Under the pieces are notes generated by a model, which saw nothing but the letters and a program-made list of their open reading frames with translations, did no database searches and had not been told where the DNA came from. Of a stretch of 64,000 bases of DNA, positions 10,764 through 23,888 are shown piece after piece; the first letter of the stretch is position 1; every line of letters begins with the position of its first letter. The position numbers and the translations under genes were made by a program. The DNA is from Vitis vinifera. Lineage: Eukaryota > Streptophyta > Magnoliopsida > Vitales > Vitaceae. Where the stretch lies: the NCBI RefSeq assembly GCF_030704535.1, contig NC_081810.1:5613501-5677500 (forward strand), written 5' to 3'.

Positions 10764-12277
10764 ATCACAAAGTTATACTTGATTTTCCACTATTCTATCC
10801 ATTATTTCCATTAATATTTATTTAATCATTTAGGTATACACCACTTGCATAGTACATGACTTATGTACTTTAGGAGTTTCATGGAAGATTTAAGTCATAG
10901 ATTCCATGAAAGATTAATGAGTTGTTCACATTTAGTTCATAGATTTAGGCAATCCATCTGAAACTATGGGGCACTATCTCTTAATTGGAAGGATAACTTA
11001 TCTTGATCATCGAGATAAGTTTCCCATGATAAGTGTGTTAGTATGTATGATTACACATTGGACAGGACCTATGATGAATCATAACATTGACTATTAGGTA
11101 GTCATGATTCACTAAGTTACTATGTTGCATAGACTCTTAACCTTAAGAAAATATTAAGCTAATGTTGAGATCTTCAATAACTTTTACCTATGGTTAAGAT
11201 CTTAAGGTGATCATGTATTCTCTATGGATTGAGTTGCTATTGATTAAGATAGGTAACAACATGTTTCTCAAAACAGAAATTATGATATCTCATAGGTTTG
11301 AGGTAGTGTGTCCCCTTAGGTAATCTTAAGGTCATGTGATTATAAAATTTGTAGTCATAATAATTCCTTAATTGAGATTTGACTTATACTATTAGAGAAC
11401 CATAATATGTTAGTTAATATCATAATAGGAGGATTTGAGACCTAAGAATTGTAGAAGTAATCTTAAGAGGTTGATAACATTCACCTCGTTAGATTATGAG
11501 CACTAGTTCATAAGAAGTTTGCATGTAGTCATTAACAAGTCAAGGACTTGAGTGTTCTAGTTCCATCTAATATTATAAGATATTGGAATGTAGTTGACCC
11601 ATTATAGTGGGATGTTAAGTCAACTTCAAAATTGGATTCCGAGGAAGCTAATACTTTCTTATAGGTCTCGATGGTTTATATTCGAGTTCATATTCTTATA
11701 TGACACATTATTTAAGGGGGTTTTGCGTTTCTTATTTATATGTGTGCATAAAGGTGTTTTGATAAATATGCAAGGTTACATAAGAGTTTGTGAATGGTCT
11801 ATTTAAAATGAAATAATTGATTAATTAAAGCTCAACATGACTAATTAATTAATTAGAATCCAAATAGGTTGAATTAAGTGATACAAGCTCAAAATAGGCT
11901 CAAATCACTTATGCCCAAAGGTAAACCTATTTAAACCTCTTTTAGGGTTTAGGGCTTAGAGCTTTTTTATTGTTCTATCATCCAAAGAAAAAAATATTAG
12001 TCTTCACCCATCTGAGAGGATTCTATCATCCTAAACTGCTTAGATCTAGGAAAAAGAGCCATCGAACGAAAGATCTTTTGGTTTTCAAAATCTACATTAC
12101 CTTTTCACTTATTAGAATTTTAGGAACATTCATATCGTAGTTAGTTTTTCTAAACACATGGATCTATAGTTTTTAATGTATATGCTTTCGTTGCATAGAT
12201 CTAGAGATTTTTAGTATAGTTTTGCATGCATCATAATGATCTAGGGCTTGTAATAGAGCAATCTAGATATTCCAACA
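10764..12277. repeat. LTR-like interspersed repeat, possibly a solo LTR (minus)
   Basis: A 1.5-kb non-coding block of moderate complexity ends at 12,277 with ATTCCAACA, which on the minus strand reads TGTTGGAAT, a typical LTR start. The left boundary and target duplication could not be resolved. It separates the gag relic from the primer-binding-site-like sequence, so it is probably a nested insertion. Confidence 0.4.
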
Positions 12278-13900
12278 CTCATGACTTGGCTTTAGAATGA
12301 ACACCCATTTTCAATTTTAGTTAAGATATTATAACCATTTCTAAAGACTTTCCATAAATCTAACCAGTAGATTTTAAAAACCAATTCATTTTTGTTTTCC
12401 AACACGTATAATCATTTTTGGAAAAAAAAAGTCTAAAAATTGAAAAACCTTTCATAAATAGCGAGTTAGGTTAATTAACTATTCCTATAAAGTGGTTCAA
12501 TCTTAATCTTGAAGTCAAGCTCTTATACCAATTATTAGCATTTATTGCTAATTAACCTAAAATAACAAGATGAAAGGTGAATTAGATGATTATCACTTTT
12601 TAGAAATTTTATAATTATGTACTATCATGAATGCAATAGGCAAGTACAATTATAATATAAAAAAATTATAATGGAAAACACGATTGCATACAAAAGTAAA
12701 TAGAGATGAATGATAGAAAAATGTAAACACAAACTTTTATAATGCTTCGACACAACCCATCATACATTCATTTTTCCTTGAGTTTCAACCTTGTTGAGGA
12801 TTCCACTAACATAACTTTCAACCTAAGGCTTCAATATTTACACTTTGATTATGGTTCCAAGGAATGCCCTTGACAACAATAAGACATTTAAAGCCAAAGT
12901 TACAAGTTATTTCCCTTGAATTATGGTTTTAATGGACATTCTCAAAAGATACCTCACTTTTAAGTTTCCCAAAGTGATCCCACATTTAGCAATTTCTGAC
13001 AAAGATTACAATTAAAGATAATAAGATCCTAATATAACTTTAGGCTCAAAAGGAATACAAGATAAAACTAGGGATTGAGGTGTACTTAGATGAAATGCAA
13101 ATTTTGAAGCAAGGTGCTCCTTAAAAACACTCTATAAAGACTCAAATAATATTCAATAATGATTTTGAACTATATCTCATACAATATAATAAGCATGAGA
13201 CCTTTAAATAGGAATTTAAGGTCAAAATTAGCTATTTGGCACAAGTTGGGGTTGGCTTATCAACCATCAATCCAATTGAACTAATTACAAGTCATTAGGT
13301 TTTTAATACACTGGCAAGTGACTGTTGGATTCAAAAAGCTTGTCTAGTTGAACGATCAGTTGAGGTTTCCACCTTAATCAATTAACAAGCTTATGCTAGC
13401 CTAAACTAGATCAATCGATGAACAGTAACCAAATTAATCGATTCGTTAAGTGAATAGTAACCAATTGAATCACTTTGGTCAAATGCACAAAAAATATAAA
13501 AAATTAATACACAAATTGCCTTTAACAACTCATATTATTCCACAAGAAAGCTTAAGATTAGAAAACCCTTTTCAATGATGGAATGCATGCCAAAACATGA
13601 GTTTTTATCTTTGAAACAATTAATCTCATTCTTTTATATATGTATGATAAAAATTATTAAAAAAATACATTAAAAAAAACTCTAGTTTTTTGAAACTTTT
13701 TCATCTTGAGCATAAAATCCTTGGGAAAATCCAGCTAGATAAACTCCTTGACATTTTGAAAGTCTTTCTAACTATGAATAACACTAATAAAAGGTGATTT
13801 TTAGTTAGAAATATTCTTTATTCATTTTTTAAAAGATTTAAGACCAATTTGTGCACTCATAATCTTATATAAAAATAACCTATAATGATCTTGATAAACC
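12278..13900 (-). repeat. Leader, primer-binding-site-like motif and probable LTR of a minus-strand retroelement
   Basis: At 12,519-12,530 the minus strand reads TGGTATAAGAGC, close to the usual plant initiator-tRNA primer binding site TGGTATCAGAGC. The sequence to its right (from about 12,533) would be the LTR. It contains a block near 13,320-13,450 of ATCGAT- and AATTGAT-rich wording that resembles a block near 30,560-30,730. The outer LTR end was not located. Confidence 0.5.
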
Positions 13901-14510
13901 TTCTTCATTCTTTTTTATTTCCCCTTCTGCTCATATATCTTCTTCTTGAGAAGTTCAAGGAAACCTTAGCCTAATAAGATTATATTAATGGAAACAAAAC
14001 CAAACATAGTTCAATAAAGTTTTTTTTTTATACACATGATGTCACATTTCAAGTCCCGGTCTATGGGCATAATAATTATGTTCACATCTTAAACCCAAAG
14101 TGAAAATAACTCAAACAATCGTCTTGTAACTCAAAAGTCACCAATTTGCAATGTATGCAAAGGATGTTAGCACATTGTTTTATTTATGGATTAATTGATT
14201 AAAATGATGAAAAATATCCCAAATTTGTAAAACTAACATCTCTTGTTTTTTAATTTAAAGAGTAACCCATTTTTGACATAAATACACTTCAACATTTTCA
14301 TTACTTACATATGTATTTTAAAAGAAAAAGTTATTTTTGCCAAAAAAAGTGAGGGTATTCTTGTCTAAAATAGTTATTTTTTGGGTAAAAAAAAAGGGAG
14401 ATTTGGTTTGCAATTTCATGTCTCGTTTGTTCATTTCATTGGATTTTTATTAACAAGGGTTTTAAGAAACAATTAGACCAAGATAATACTAAAAAATGAC
14501 AAAAATATTA

Positions 14511-14661
14511 TATTTTTTATTCTTCAATAGTTTTTTTCTTCCTATATGGTTTTTCTAGTAAGGTTTTAATGAGATACATGTTTGAGACCAATTTTTTACA
14601 TTTTCTCCATATTTCTCTTTCTACTTTTCTTTCACTTTACATTTTATTTTATTTATAACAA
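14511..14661 (+). repeat. Fragment of a copia LTR related to that at 2,696-3,086
   Basis: The stretch with TATATGGTTTTTCTAGTAAG, TTTTAATGAGA and a TTTATAACA end resembles the end of the first LTR in the window (TATGGGGTTTTTCCTAGTAA and TTTTAATGAGACG there). It looks like a truncated LTR; no ends with a target duplication were found. Confidence 0.5.
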
Positions 14662-16640
14662 ATGCTTATTTTATTATCAAAATTTCAAGTTTAGTTAATT
14701 TAGATTTCAAAAAATTAATTTAATCATAGTAATTTTCTTTTCATGGTATTGATAAAAAAAAAATGGAGTGACTCCTAGGGCCTAGGAATTTGTCTTTCAT
14801 ATCACTCAATAGAGTACTTTCTTTTATGGTTTAAAAGACCAATTTTGTGTTTAATTCTCTTAAAAATGAGGGAAAATACGAAGAAAGAATTAAAAAATAA
14901 GTTTAAAGTTAATAAAATATTTTTATAATTAAAAGAAAAAAAGTAAAAAAAATAAAAATATATTTAAAATTAATAAATAATTTTTATATACATATTCAAA
15001 CTAATTTCATTTATTTTATTATTATATATAACGTTTAAATAATTTGAAAATATATGTATTTTTAACCAATTTTTTATATATATATTAAATCAAACATATG
15101 AACATCATTTTCCTCAAATGCCCGTTTCAGACAATTTCTTATTTTTTAATTTTAACAAAAAGTTAAATCTAAAATATTTTTAAAAAGTAATATTAATATT
15201 ACAAAATTTTTGTAAAGTATATAAAAAAAATTAGTACATAAAACTAAATAAAACTTATGTACAAAGTAACATTTTCCTAACTTTTTTATTAAATATTTTT
15301 TAAGTCATAAGCTATTTTAAGAAAAAATTAACCGGACATGCGGGGAAAATGTTATTAAATTTAAACAACATTAAAACGTAACACATTAAATCAAAAGAAT
15401 TTGATGAGTTGAAACCAAATTTAAATAAAGACGAGTGGCTCCCAAGAGAGTAAAAGAACATTCTAGTAGCTTCATATTTTGACCATACCAAATACCCAAA
15501 ACCCAAATAAGTCTAAGAGAGAGAAATTCTAAGTTCTGAGTTCTAGCCATGCATGCATCTTTACAATAGGGTTGTTGAAGGTCAAATAAAGAAGTTTGAT
15601 TTCATGCTTGGACACTTGGACCTGGTTGTTGTGACTTGTGAGGAGGCTACCAGGTCAGTTTTGGGCTAACACATTTGTCCTCTATGGTCATTCCACCACC
15701 TTTCCGTAGAGAGGACTTTTGGGGTTTTCGCTTCAAACTATTTCACATTTGACTCTTTCCAATGAAGCTTGATTCAGTCAAGGCCATGCTCTAATATCAA
15801 AGCTTATAATATTGACATAGATTCAATATTCTAGGCCTGTCAATGTTCCCAGACATCATTTGATTGCTCTCCTACGTTGTAGTCAAAGAAACCCACACCC
15901 AAAATCAACATTGCCCTTCTCCTACTGCACCTTCGATGGCTATTGTTTATGAAAATTAATTCTTAATTCTTTTTGGTACAATGAAAAAATAAAAAATAAA
16001 AACTTGCATTATCATTACACATTTACTTCAAACAAAACTTTTGACTTTTAACATTTTTCTTTTTTGGGATTTTTATTATGTAGGAAAATATAAGGAAAAG
16101 ATAATAAAAAGGGAAAATATAAATAAAATAAAATAAAATGGATTTAAAATTAATAAATTATTTTTATTTGATAATTCAAATCATTTTAAAATATATCTAA
16201 ATTGAATTATTTTTCATTTCAAATTCGCCGAACACATCATAATTAAAGTCGAAGGAAAAAGAAAGAAAGTGAAAAAGGGTAGAGGTAAAACCAATTTCAA
16301 TCATAAAACCCCTTCCTTCTGTTTAAAAATGAGAATCGAAGGATCAAATGACCACAATCATCTGTGTTTAGGAACAAATGTACTTTAAGGAAAAGATCCC
16401 CATCATTTCTTCTAGTAGTCCTTGTCGAGGTGTTGCCCACTTGTAATGGTAGTTGCTATGGTTGGTCATCTAATCCAATACCTGCATCTCCACCATTGTT
16501 TGGCTGCCGAGAAAGAGAGAGAAAGACCGAGACTGGTCGTCTCTAAAAGACAAAGACCAACGACCACCTTTTTATTCTTCTTCTTCTTATCGTGTACGTT
16601 TGAAGCAACAAATATTTTCCCCATACCTTCTACTGTTATT
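14662..16640. other. AT-rich intergenic DNA upstream of the TRM gene
   Basis: Low-complexity sequence to about 15,500, then more balanced sequence. Short open frames are present, but none has a recognisable domain. No RNA gene or mobile element was identified. Confidence 0.45.
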
Positions 16641-16812
16641 ATTATGGTATAATAAAGCGTATTATTCAATATTCAATATTGTATATGCTTCTCTGTTTCT
16701 CATCTTTCTCGTTCAAAGCCCGCCACAACCCAGGCAACTCTCTCTCTCTCTCTCTCTAGTTGGACTTCGGAGCTTCCTAAGGCTCTGCTGAGTTCGATTC
16801 TCTGCTCAAAAG
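16641..16812 (+). promoter_or_regulatory. Putative core promoter and leader exon of the TRM gene
   Basis: A GGTATAATAAAG box at about 16,646 is followed by a leader with a (CT)n run (about 16,738-16,757). A good donor, AAAAG|GTATTG, lies at about 16,812. The coding start is at 17,646, so a 5'UTR intron of roughly 0.75 kb is likely. The exact acceptor before 17,646 was not fixed. Confidence 0.45.
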
Positions 16813-17645
16813 GTATTGAATTTATTCTGTTGTTCTCTTCTCTTTCTGGTTCTCTCTCTCTCTTAAGTTTTTGTCACTGTCGAGGTAACCCAGGAAAAGA
16901 AAACCAGCTCGTGAATTTTAATACGGCTTTTGGAGTTTTCTTTTTCTTTTTCTAGGAAAAAATAGCACCCTGAAGGCCAGAGATTTGAGAGTTGAAGTTT
17001 TCAATTTTTGTGGGTTTACTTCCCTTTCTCTGCAGCCAAACACAGCATGGGTTTTTTTTTTAATTGAGTTTTTATAAAAGTTCTATATCTTTTGATGGAT
17101 TAGAGGTGTTAATTCTTCGATCTATAGTTGATGCATCACTTTGATTTGCGTCTTTTGAAAAGGCGGCAATTCCTTTTATGGCTCTCTGTATTCTTCTTTT
17201 GAAACTTCATTTGTTTCTGGTCAATGTTCTCTGTGAAATTCTTAAGATGTCATTATGTATTTGTCGCAAATAAGAAACATGCCTCAATACTGGAAAAAGG
17301 GCATAAAAAACAGAAGTTAAAGTAATGAAAGGAAAATTGATGAGCTTTTTAGATATGGGTATTATTGGATATTGATCCTGCAATCCTGGTCAATTGTTAT
17401 GATTCAATTTTGTTTCAAATTCCGGGTTTTTTCCCATGATATTTGTTTCAATTATTGGGATCATGTATGGGATTTGAGAAGCTTTTAAGACAGGTTGTAG
17501 GTGATTTTGAATATTGTTGTTTCGGCTATTGGATTTTCTGTCTTTTCTCATTTCTTTTGTCGGGTTTTTGAGTAGATAGTGGCTGCAATTCAATCCATTA
17601 TCACTCCGAGTAGGTTTGGAGGACCAGCTGTGGTTGTGGAAATAA

Positions 17646-20600
17646 ATGGGAAAGCCATTGAGGCGCCAAGACAGTGATGTTGGGGTTGAGGAGAATCATC
17701 CAGGCTGCATATGGGGCATATTTCATATTCTTGACTACCACCATTGGCATACCGTCAAGAAGATCCTTCCACACAAATGGCACCGTGGCAGAAGACATGC
17801 TAGATGTAAGCATCTTAATTTTCCTCAACCCCATATTTGGTTCTGCTCCACTTTTCCCACAAATATGGACATTTCTGTGAAAGCAATGTGGAATTTTGCA
17901 TATATAGCTGTTTTGAAAACAACTTTTATGATATTTGGATTTGGTAAATGTGAAGTAGATGGGGTTTTTAAGCACTTCTCCATGGCAGTTTTCGATAGAA
18001 ACTCCAGCCTAATTCTTCTACTTAAATGCCTGTTTTTTTTCTTCCTTTTATAGGTGATAAAAATCTACGAGAACATTTGATTGACAGTGGCACTGGCACT
18101 GGCAAAGCACAAGACTGCATGGATGATGAAGCAGACCAGTCTGTTGTAAGTTCATAACATGGAACTGCATCTGCTTTAATGAATGAAAAAATGTTTGGTT
18201 TGTTCACAACAGAATGTAAAGTGACATTATGTTACCTTTGATATACATCAGGTGAAACAGAGTACTACAGAAACTAACCAAGCGAACAAAAGGTCTGGCA
18301 AAGCCCGCGGTAAAGAGACAGGGAAGAAAGGGGGTCCAATACATCGTGTTTTGCGCTTCCCTGGACAACCTCGGTTGTGGCAAACTGTTTCAATCCATCA
18401 TCTAGAACCTTCAGATCCTCGGCTTGGTGAAAGAAGCACTGCTGCTGCTGTATTGCCGGATCCACCTATTCTAAAAGCCTCCGAGGAGCTAGCTGCCGGG
18501 AATTTTGTGGACTACTTGGGGCATACCCGGGATGCTAAGAAGCATGGGATATTTCATAAGAGAAGTGAGAAAGCAAGGAAAGCTTCAGTGTATCAGAATA
18601 TCATGGATTCTGACCAGCTCAACAGAGATATTTCAGGTCATCAGCTAAAGGAATGTGTGGATGTCTTGGAGCTATTACGCATAAACAAGGAGTTATTTGT
18701 GAAGATTCTACAAGACCCAGATGTCGGCATTGCAAATCGTTTTCATAGCCTGCAGACCTCCAATTCCCAAATAAAATTAACCAAATCAGGGTCATTTCCT
18801 ACAGCTGATTTGGCCCGCCGGAGAAATTTCAAGCCTAGTAAATTCGAACACAAGCAGAATGAAATTTGGTCCTTCCCAAAGAGAGAAAAACTGCTTCCTA
18901 GTGCTCAAGCACCAAAGTTGGTAGCATCCAAGTCTTCAAAGGATGTCCGTGTGGCTGATGATTTTATAGGCAGTGCTCCAGAACAAGAAAAAAGTTTGGT
19001 GAAGAACCAAGAGGATGTAAATCATTTGGCAGATACTAAGCAGAGAACAGAAAATGCTACCGAAGAGAGCACAAAGGTGAGTAACCTCCTCGTCCATGGA
19101 AGCTTGTCCACAGATGAGAACGAGGTGGCTGAATGGAGAAGGGAGAGTACAATAGGCCAAGATGGTGTAGACAAGCCCAGGGATGACAGTGCAACTGATA
19201 TCCCTGGCTATGAACACAGCAAGGGTGGAGTCTACAGCAGAAGAACATCTTTTCCAAATGACTCATTGGACAGATATGCTCAGTTGTTTGAGCATGGTTT
19301 CAGGAGAGAGGGCAGGTGGCATCACTCTAAGAGCTTAAAAGTGACAAATGAGAATGATTTTCCATCAGGGGGGCATGGTCGGAAAACAGCCAGAAGGAAT
19401 CTGTCTCTGCCTGAGTTCAATTTTTATTGTGCACAACCAAATGAGTTGTCTTCTGATGCCCTTTGTTCAGGGAAACCAAGTAGGACTTCTTTGGATAGCA
19501 CTACAAATATCACAAGAGAGAGTCACAATGAACCAAAACCTGTAGACTTTCCTTCAAGTACAGAGGAATGTGTAGCATTAGAAGCTGTTATAGGCACTGA
19601 ATTTCAAAAAGACTTGGTAGATGAAAGTGACAGTTATAATCCAAGTATTGAGTATCCGGCTGGGTCTTCAGTAGATTTAGATTACCAGAATGGGTTTAGT
19701 GAGAATGCAGATGAGCTACATATGGAGAAGAGCTATGGACAGGAAAATATTTTACTCACAGATGCTGTTGCTGCAGAGACTGAAGATAGCAAAAAGATTG
19801 TACAAGGAAGTGATAGTGGTCCAAGTGTTGAATGCCCCGCTGGATTAATGGTAGGCATAAATGATGACGGTGGGCTTAGTGAGGACATGTTTGAGCCAAT
19901 AATGACGGAAAACAGCCTTAGCCAAGAACAGGAGGTGGATCTTGAGAAGAATTCCAACACCGAGCTTGCACAACCAAGTCCAGATTCTGTTCTTGAGTCC
20001 TGTTTCCAAGATGTCATAACTACCCCAGCAAAGTCGACATTTTCAGAAGGTAATCATCATAGACTTCTTTCCAATGTGCTGAAATTCCACTAATTTTCTA
20101 GCTTTACTATTTCATTCTTGAAAAACGTTTTTCTTGTTTGGACAACCCCTTTTTCAATATGGTTAGAAAATTGAATGTTTAAATTAAATTGTATCAGGCA
20201 CAGAGTTGAAACCAAGGCGCATTGATTTTGACGAGTCGGATACTTTGATCAACTCAGAGGGCAGGTCCAGCACAGATGAATTGTCACACGTTTATGTCAC
20301 AATAAACCATGAGAAAGTTAAAAATGGAAACAAGGGTGCCTACAATCACTTCCTGGATGATGAACCGGTTAAAAAGGATGAAGCAGAGTTCAATTATGTG
20401 AGGGACGTCCTTGAGCTATCAGGCTTCACTGGGAAGGAGTACCTAGAAGCATGGCACTTGTTAGACCAGCCATTGAGCCCCTCAGTGTTCGAGGAAATGG
20501 AGGCCTGCTTGCCCCACGAAAACCAATGCTCCAAGGAGGAGGTCGGTCCAAGCTGTGATCACCAGCTTCTGTTTGACTTGGTTAACCAGGCGTTGCTCGA

Positions 20601-20883
20601 GATCTATCAAAGATCATTCACCTACTGCCCAAGAGCATTGTCATACAGCTGCCGTGTCCATCCAATGCCTGTAGGCCATCATGTTGTTGAGGCGGTCTGG
20701 GCAAATATTCGCTGGCGCCTGAGCTCGGGACAGGAGAAGGAGCTGACACTGAACGATGTTGTGGCTGGAGATTTGGCAAAGGATGATGGTTGGATGAATC
20801 TCCAGTCGGAAACAGAGTGTTTGGCATTGGAGATGGAGGATATGATTTTCCATGAACTCTTGGATGAAATGCTTTGTTGTTGA
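17646..20883 (+). CDS. TON1-recruiting-motif (TRM) family protein with DUF4378
   Basis: Four coding exons fit in one frame: 17,646-17,805, 18,054-18,145, 18,252-20,049 and 20,198-20,883, all with GT-AG introns, giving 911 aa. The N-terminus (about residues 20-53, GCIWGIFHILDYHHWHTVKK onward) is the motif found at the start of many TRM-like proteins. The C-terminal DUF4378 region (about 747-905) contains EFNYVRDVLELSGF, LLFDLVNQALLEIY and a terminal acidic EMEDMIFHELLDEML helix. TRM proteins link TON1, PP2A and cortical microtubules and influence cell shape and division-plane placement. The middle is Ser/Glu-rich and probably disordered. It holds an imperfect internal repeat in which EYPAGSSVDL...GFSEN recurs as ECPAGLMVGI...GLSED. 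The start at 17,646 is preferred over the overlapping frame at 17,674 because it alone gives the family N-terminus and splices in frame. Which TRM subgroup it belongs to is not decided. Confidence 0.88.
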
Positions 20884-21389
20884 AGATTATTGAGACTAGA
20901 GAAAGGAGCTTCTTGGCCAGCCTTGTACATGAAATTTTGTTTCTGGTCAATTTCCATGAAGAAATATTGTCCATTGGAATTTGTAGATAGGGTTTGAGAT
21001 AGGAGGGTGTCTTTTGTTGTGGATTGTATTCCAAAAAATTTGTGTTTTACATTTAACACAATCTGACTTCTTTTTTGAATTTCTTTGGCCCATTGATCTT
21101 CTTGCAGTGCTTATGCTTGGGGTTTTGTAATGTAAATACAATATTTTATATACTTATGGTTTCTGTCTTACTATTATAATTAACATTAAAATAATAATTT
21201 TAATGCTTATTATTAAAATTGAATTTTTTTTATATATTTAAAATCGATGGTTCAAATTATAATATTGGAAATTAAAATATTAATTTTTTAAATAAAAATA
21301 ATATAAATTTGATATAAAATAATCTAATGATTTTGAGAATGAGGTGAGTCCAATTAAATAATCTCTTAATTGCAACTTGTAAGAGTACT
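20884..21389. other. TRM 3' flank and AT-rich spacer to the Obg promoter
   Basis: This is the probable 3'UTR of the TRM gene, with AATGTAAATACAATA near 21,128 as a possible polyadenylation region, followed by AT-rich spacer. No other gene was seen. Confidence 0.45.
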
Positions 21390-21577
21390 TACAGCCCAAT
21401 AGTTGAACAATTGGGCAGCCCAGGCTCAGCCCACTATCAGGATCACCTGACTGAACTCATGTCGGGCACACTGCTCTAGGGTTTGCTGACAGCAGAAGAA
21501 GGCCCGATCTTTGTATACACAAAACATTCAATCATTCCTTTTCCAAACGCTGCGTTTCGGACCTTCCGTTGATCAAG
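21390..21577 (+). promoter_or_regulatory. Promoter and first non-coding exon of the ObgM gene, site II and telo-box type
   Basis: AGCCCAATAG, TTGGGCAGCCCAGG and CAGCCCAC (site II-like TGGGC/GCCCA cores) lie at 21,391-21,435. TAGGGTTT (telo-box) is at about 21,478, with GGCCC nearby. These boxes are typical of plant genes for mitochondrial and translation functions. A strong donor, TCAAG|GTACTG, at 21,577/21,578 ends a leader exon, so a 5'UTR intron of roughly 2.3 kb precedes the ATG. The donor and its surroundings are conserved in the duplicate copy near 40.8 kb. Confidence 0.65.
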
Positions 21578-23888
21578 GTACTGTTCCAATCTCAATTCCC
21601 AGTTCAATCAGTCAACTTCTAAATTAGATACAATCGTTTGGCTGCTGAGAAAATTATGAGAAATGAAATAAAATTTTGAATCGTAAACTTTTCACCATCT
21701 AGGGTAGGAGAATACAGAAAATTGTACTTTGCTGAAGCCCCTATGATTCTTTTGCTCTGCTGGTCTGAATTATTTTGAATTTTTTTTTTTTTTGGTTTTT
21801 TTGGCAGCAAAGTAAGTGAGACGGATAGCATGGTAATCAAAATGTGGTTTTCTTTTATTTGTGTTCCTTGCTCACCCAAACTGAAGGTGTGATTTCACTG
21901 AGTGCTTTATAAAATTTTGGGTGGGGGGGTGGGTGTGGAAGTTTTGGATTCTAGTGTTTCTTTTTGAACAGCTGTGGAACTAATGCCAGTTTGGATTACA
22001 GTTCAGACTGAAATTTTTGTAAGATAAACGGTCTTTGCTATTTGGGAATGTTTTTTCTTACATGAAAAAAGTGATTAAAATTTTGAGTTGTAAACGGTGA
22101 TTCAAGAATGTAGAAAAATGCCACTTCACTTGAAATTCACACTTCTAATGGCCTTTTTCTTTTTGTCTTTTTTGGAAGCAAAAGATGAGATATAACATAG
22201 GAATGAAATATTGTTTTCTTTTATTGCTCTGTTTTCTTGGAAACCAAAGTTTCTCGTTGAATGCCTTTAACCTGTCAATGCTATTGTTGAAAATTTTGAA
22301 TTCTTGGATTGCATCATGGAATACATGGAAAGTGCCAAAGGATTATTGGGGTACCATTTTCCTCATAGTGCTAAAAACTTTTTAAATTATAGGATAACCG
22401 TGGATAATTTCTCACCTGGATGAGGAAATATTGGAACAAATTGACTAATTCTGGAAAGGAGTTTGAGAAAGAGAGGAATTGGCATAAGGTGTCATCTGTA
22501 ATGACTGATATAGTTGGTTCAGTTTGTAAGTAGGTTTCTGTTCTTAAATCACATTAATCAAAGAAGGCCACTGATTTGGGCATTCATTTCTTATGAAGTG
22601 GATGATGTTGCAAAGGCAATCTTCCTTTACAATTTCTTATGTATTTAGCTTATGAAAACAGAAAATTCTTTGGCAGTTTTTACAATTAATATTATATGAG
22701 TGTATATCATCCTCTTGTGACTTGTGAGGCCTATATTGGACTCCTTTGAAAATCCAACCAAGTTGCTCAACCTGCCCAAAGTGTTGTCAATATCAAATTT
22801 TGCAAAATGGTCATCTTGGTAATTAATTCATATTGCCTTCTTCTACCCTTCTCTATTGGTTTTCTATCTTTTAAGTTCTTTTGCGCCATTTAGGTGCTCA
22901 GAAAATTGAGCAAAAGAAAGCCAAGGAGAAAAAAAGTTATATCTCTGAGTTCTCATTGAGAAGGCAAAAGCCTTCATTTTTTGGAACATAATACAAATAT
23001 TTTGCTTAGTCATAGAAATGTGGTTTTCATTTTTTTGTAAAGAAAAGGAATTTAAGATTAGGATGCAGTATTTTTCATTTTATTTTATTTTATTTTATTT
23101 TTCTTCAGTTTTCTTAGCAACCAAACAGTTGTTGGTTTTTCATTTGTCACTGAGATATATAGTTGTGGCCCCTGTATTGATGGATTCGTTATTTAGCTGA
23201 TTTCAATGTCAAGTTTACTTATGTGGATGTATATATATGTATAAAACACCATAATTTCTGTGAAAAAATGACTGAACTGAAACCACCATGTAACTTGTAG
23301 TAATCTCAAAATAAAAGGAAACAAAATTTCTGAAACAAAATTCAAAATGTTGTTGGCAAATGTTTGAAGGGAAGACAAGGATTAAATTGGTGAGATGCAT
23401 CATTTACATCTTAGTATGCTGGTGGTTTTTCATGAAGAGTAATTGTCTAATCTGCATTCCACTAAAGAACTCTTCTTTATCATTAATGGGAATTACATTG
23501 CAGTGAATTGAAGGTTAATGAATATAATGGAAGCAGCATACTGAGGAATATGGAAGGTGCAAGGCCAGTTAAAAGTAAATAGCTTGTGTTGAGGAGTTCA
23601 AATCATCCATCCATATGGTGACATTAGATGAAATACTGAAGTGCTATTTTCTGCACTAAGCACTTCTGCATTTTGTGAGTGCCCAGTGCCATTAATTCGC
23701 ATATCTTCAAGACACCTCCAACATTAGCCTGGCATCAACAGATAATAAATTAGCATCTGGAGGAGGTATAGGAAAAGTTCCTTTTTTTTTCTTTTTCCTT
23801 TTTTGAATGTTGCAACATACATGACCTAGTTGTTGATGCTGGTGTCTAAATAAATATATAAGATCTCAAGGATTAAAAGAAGAGAAAG

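Noticed and set aside
17674-17880. Alternative start frame beginning MMLGLRRIIQ at the TRM gene
   Set aside because: The frame at 17,646 gives the known TRM N-terminal motif and joins exon 2 in frame; this one does not.
20618-21059. Minus-strand frames over the last TRM exon and 3'UTR
   Set aside because: They are antisense shadows of the DUF4378 coding sequence and have no recognisable domain.
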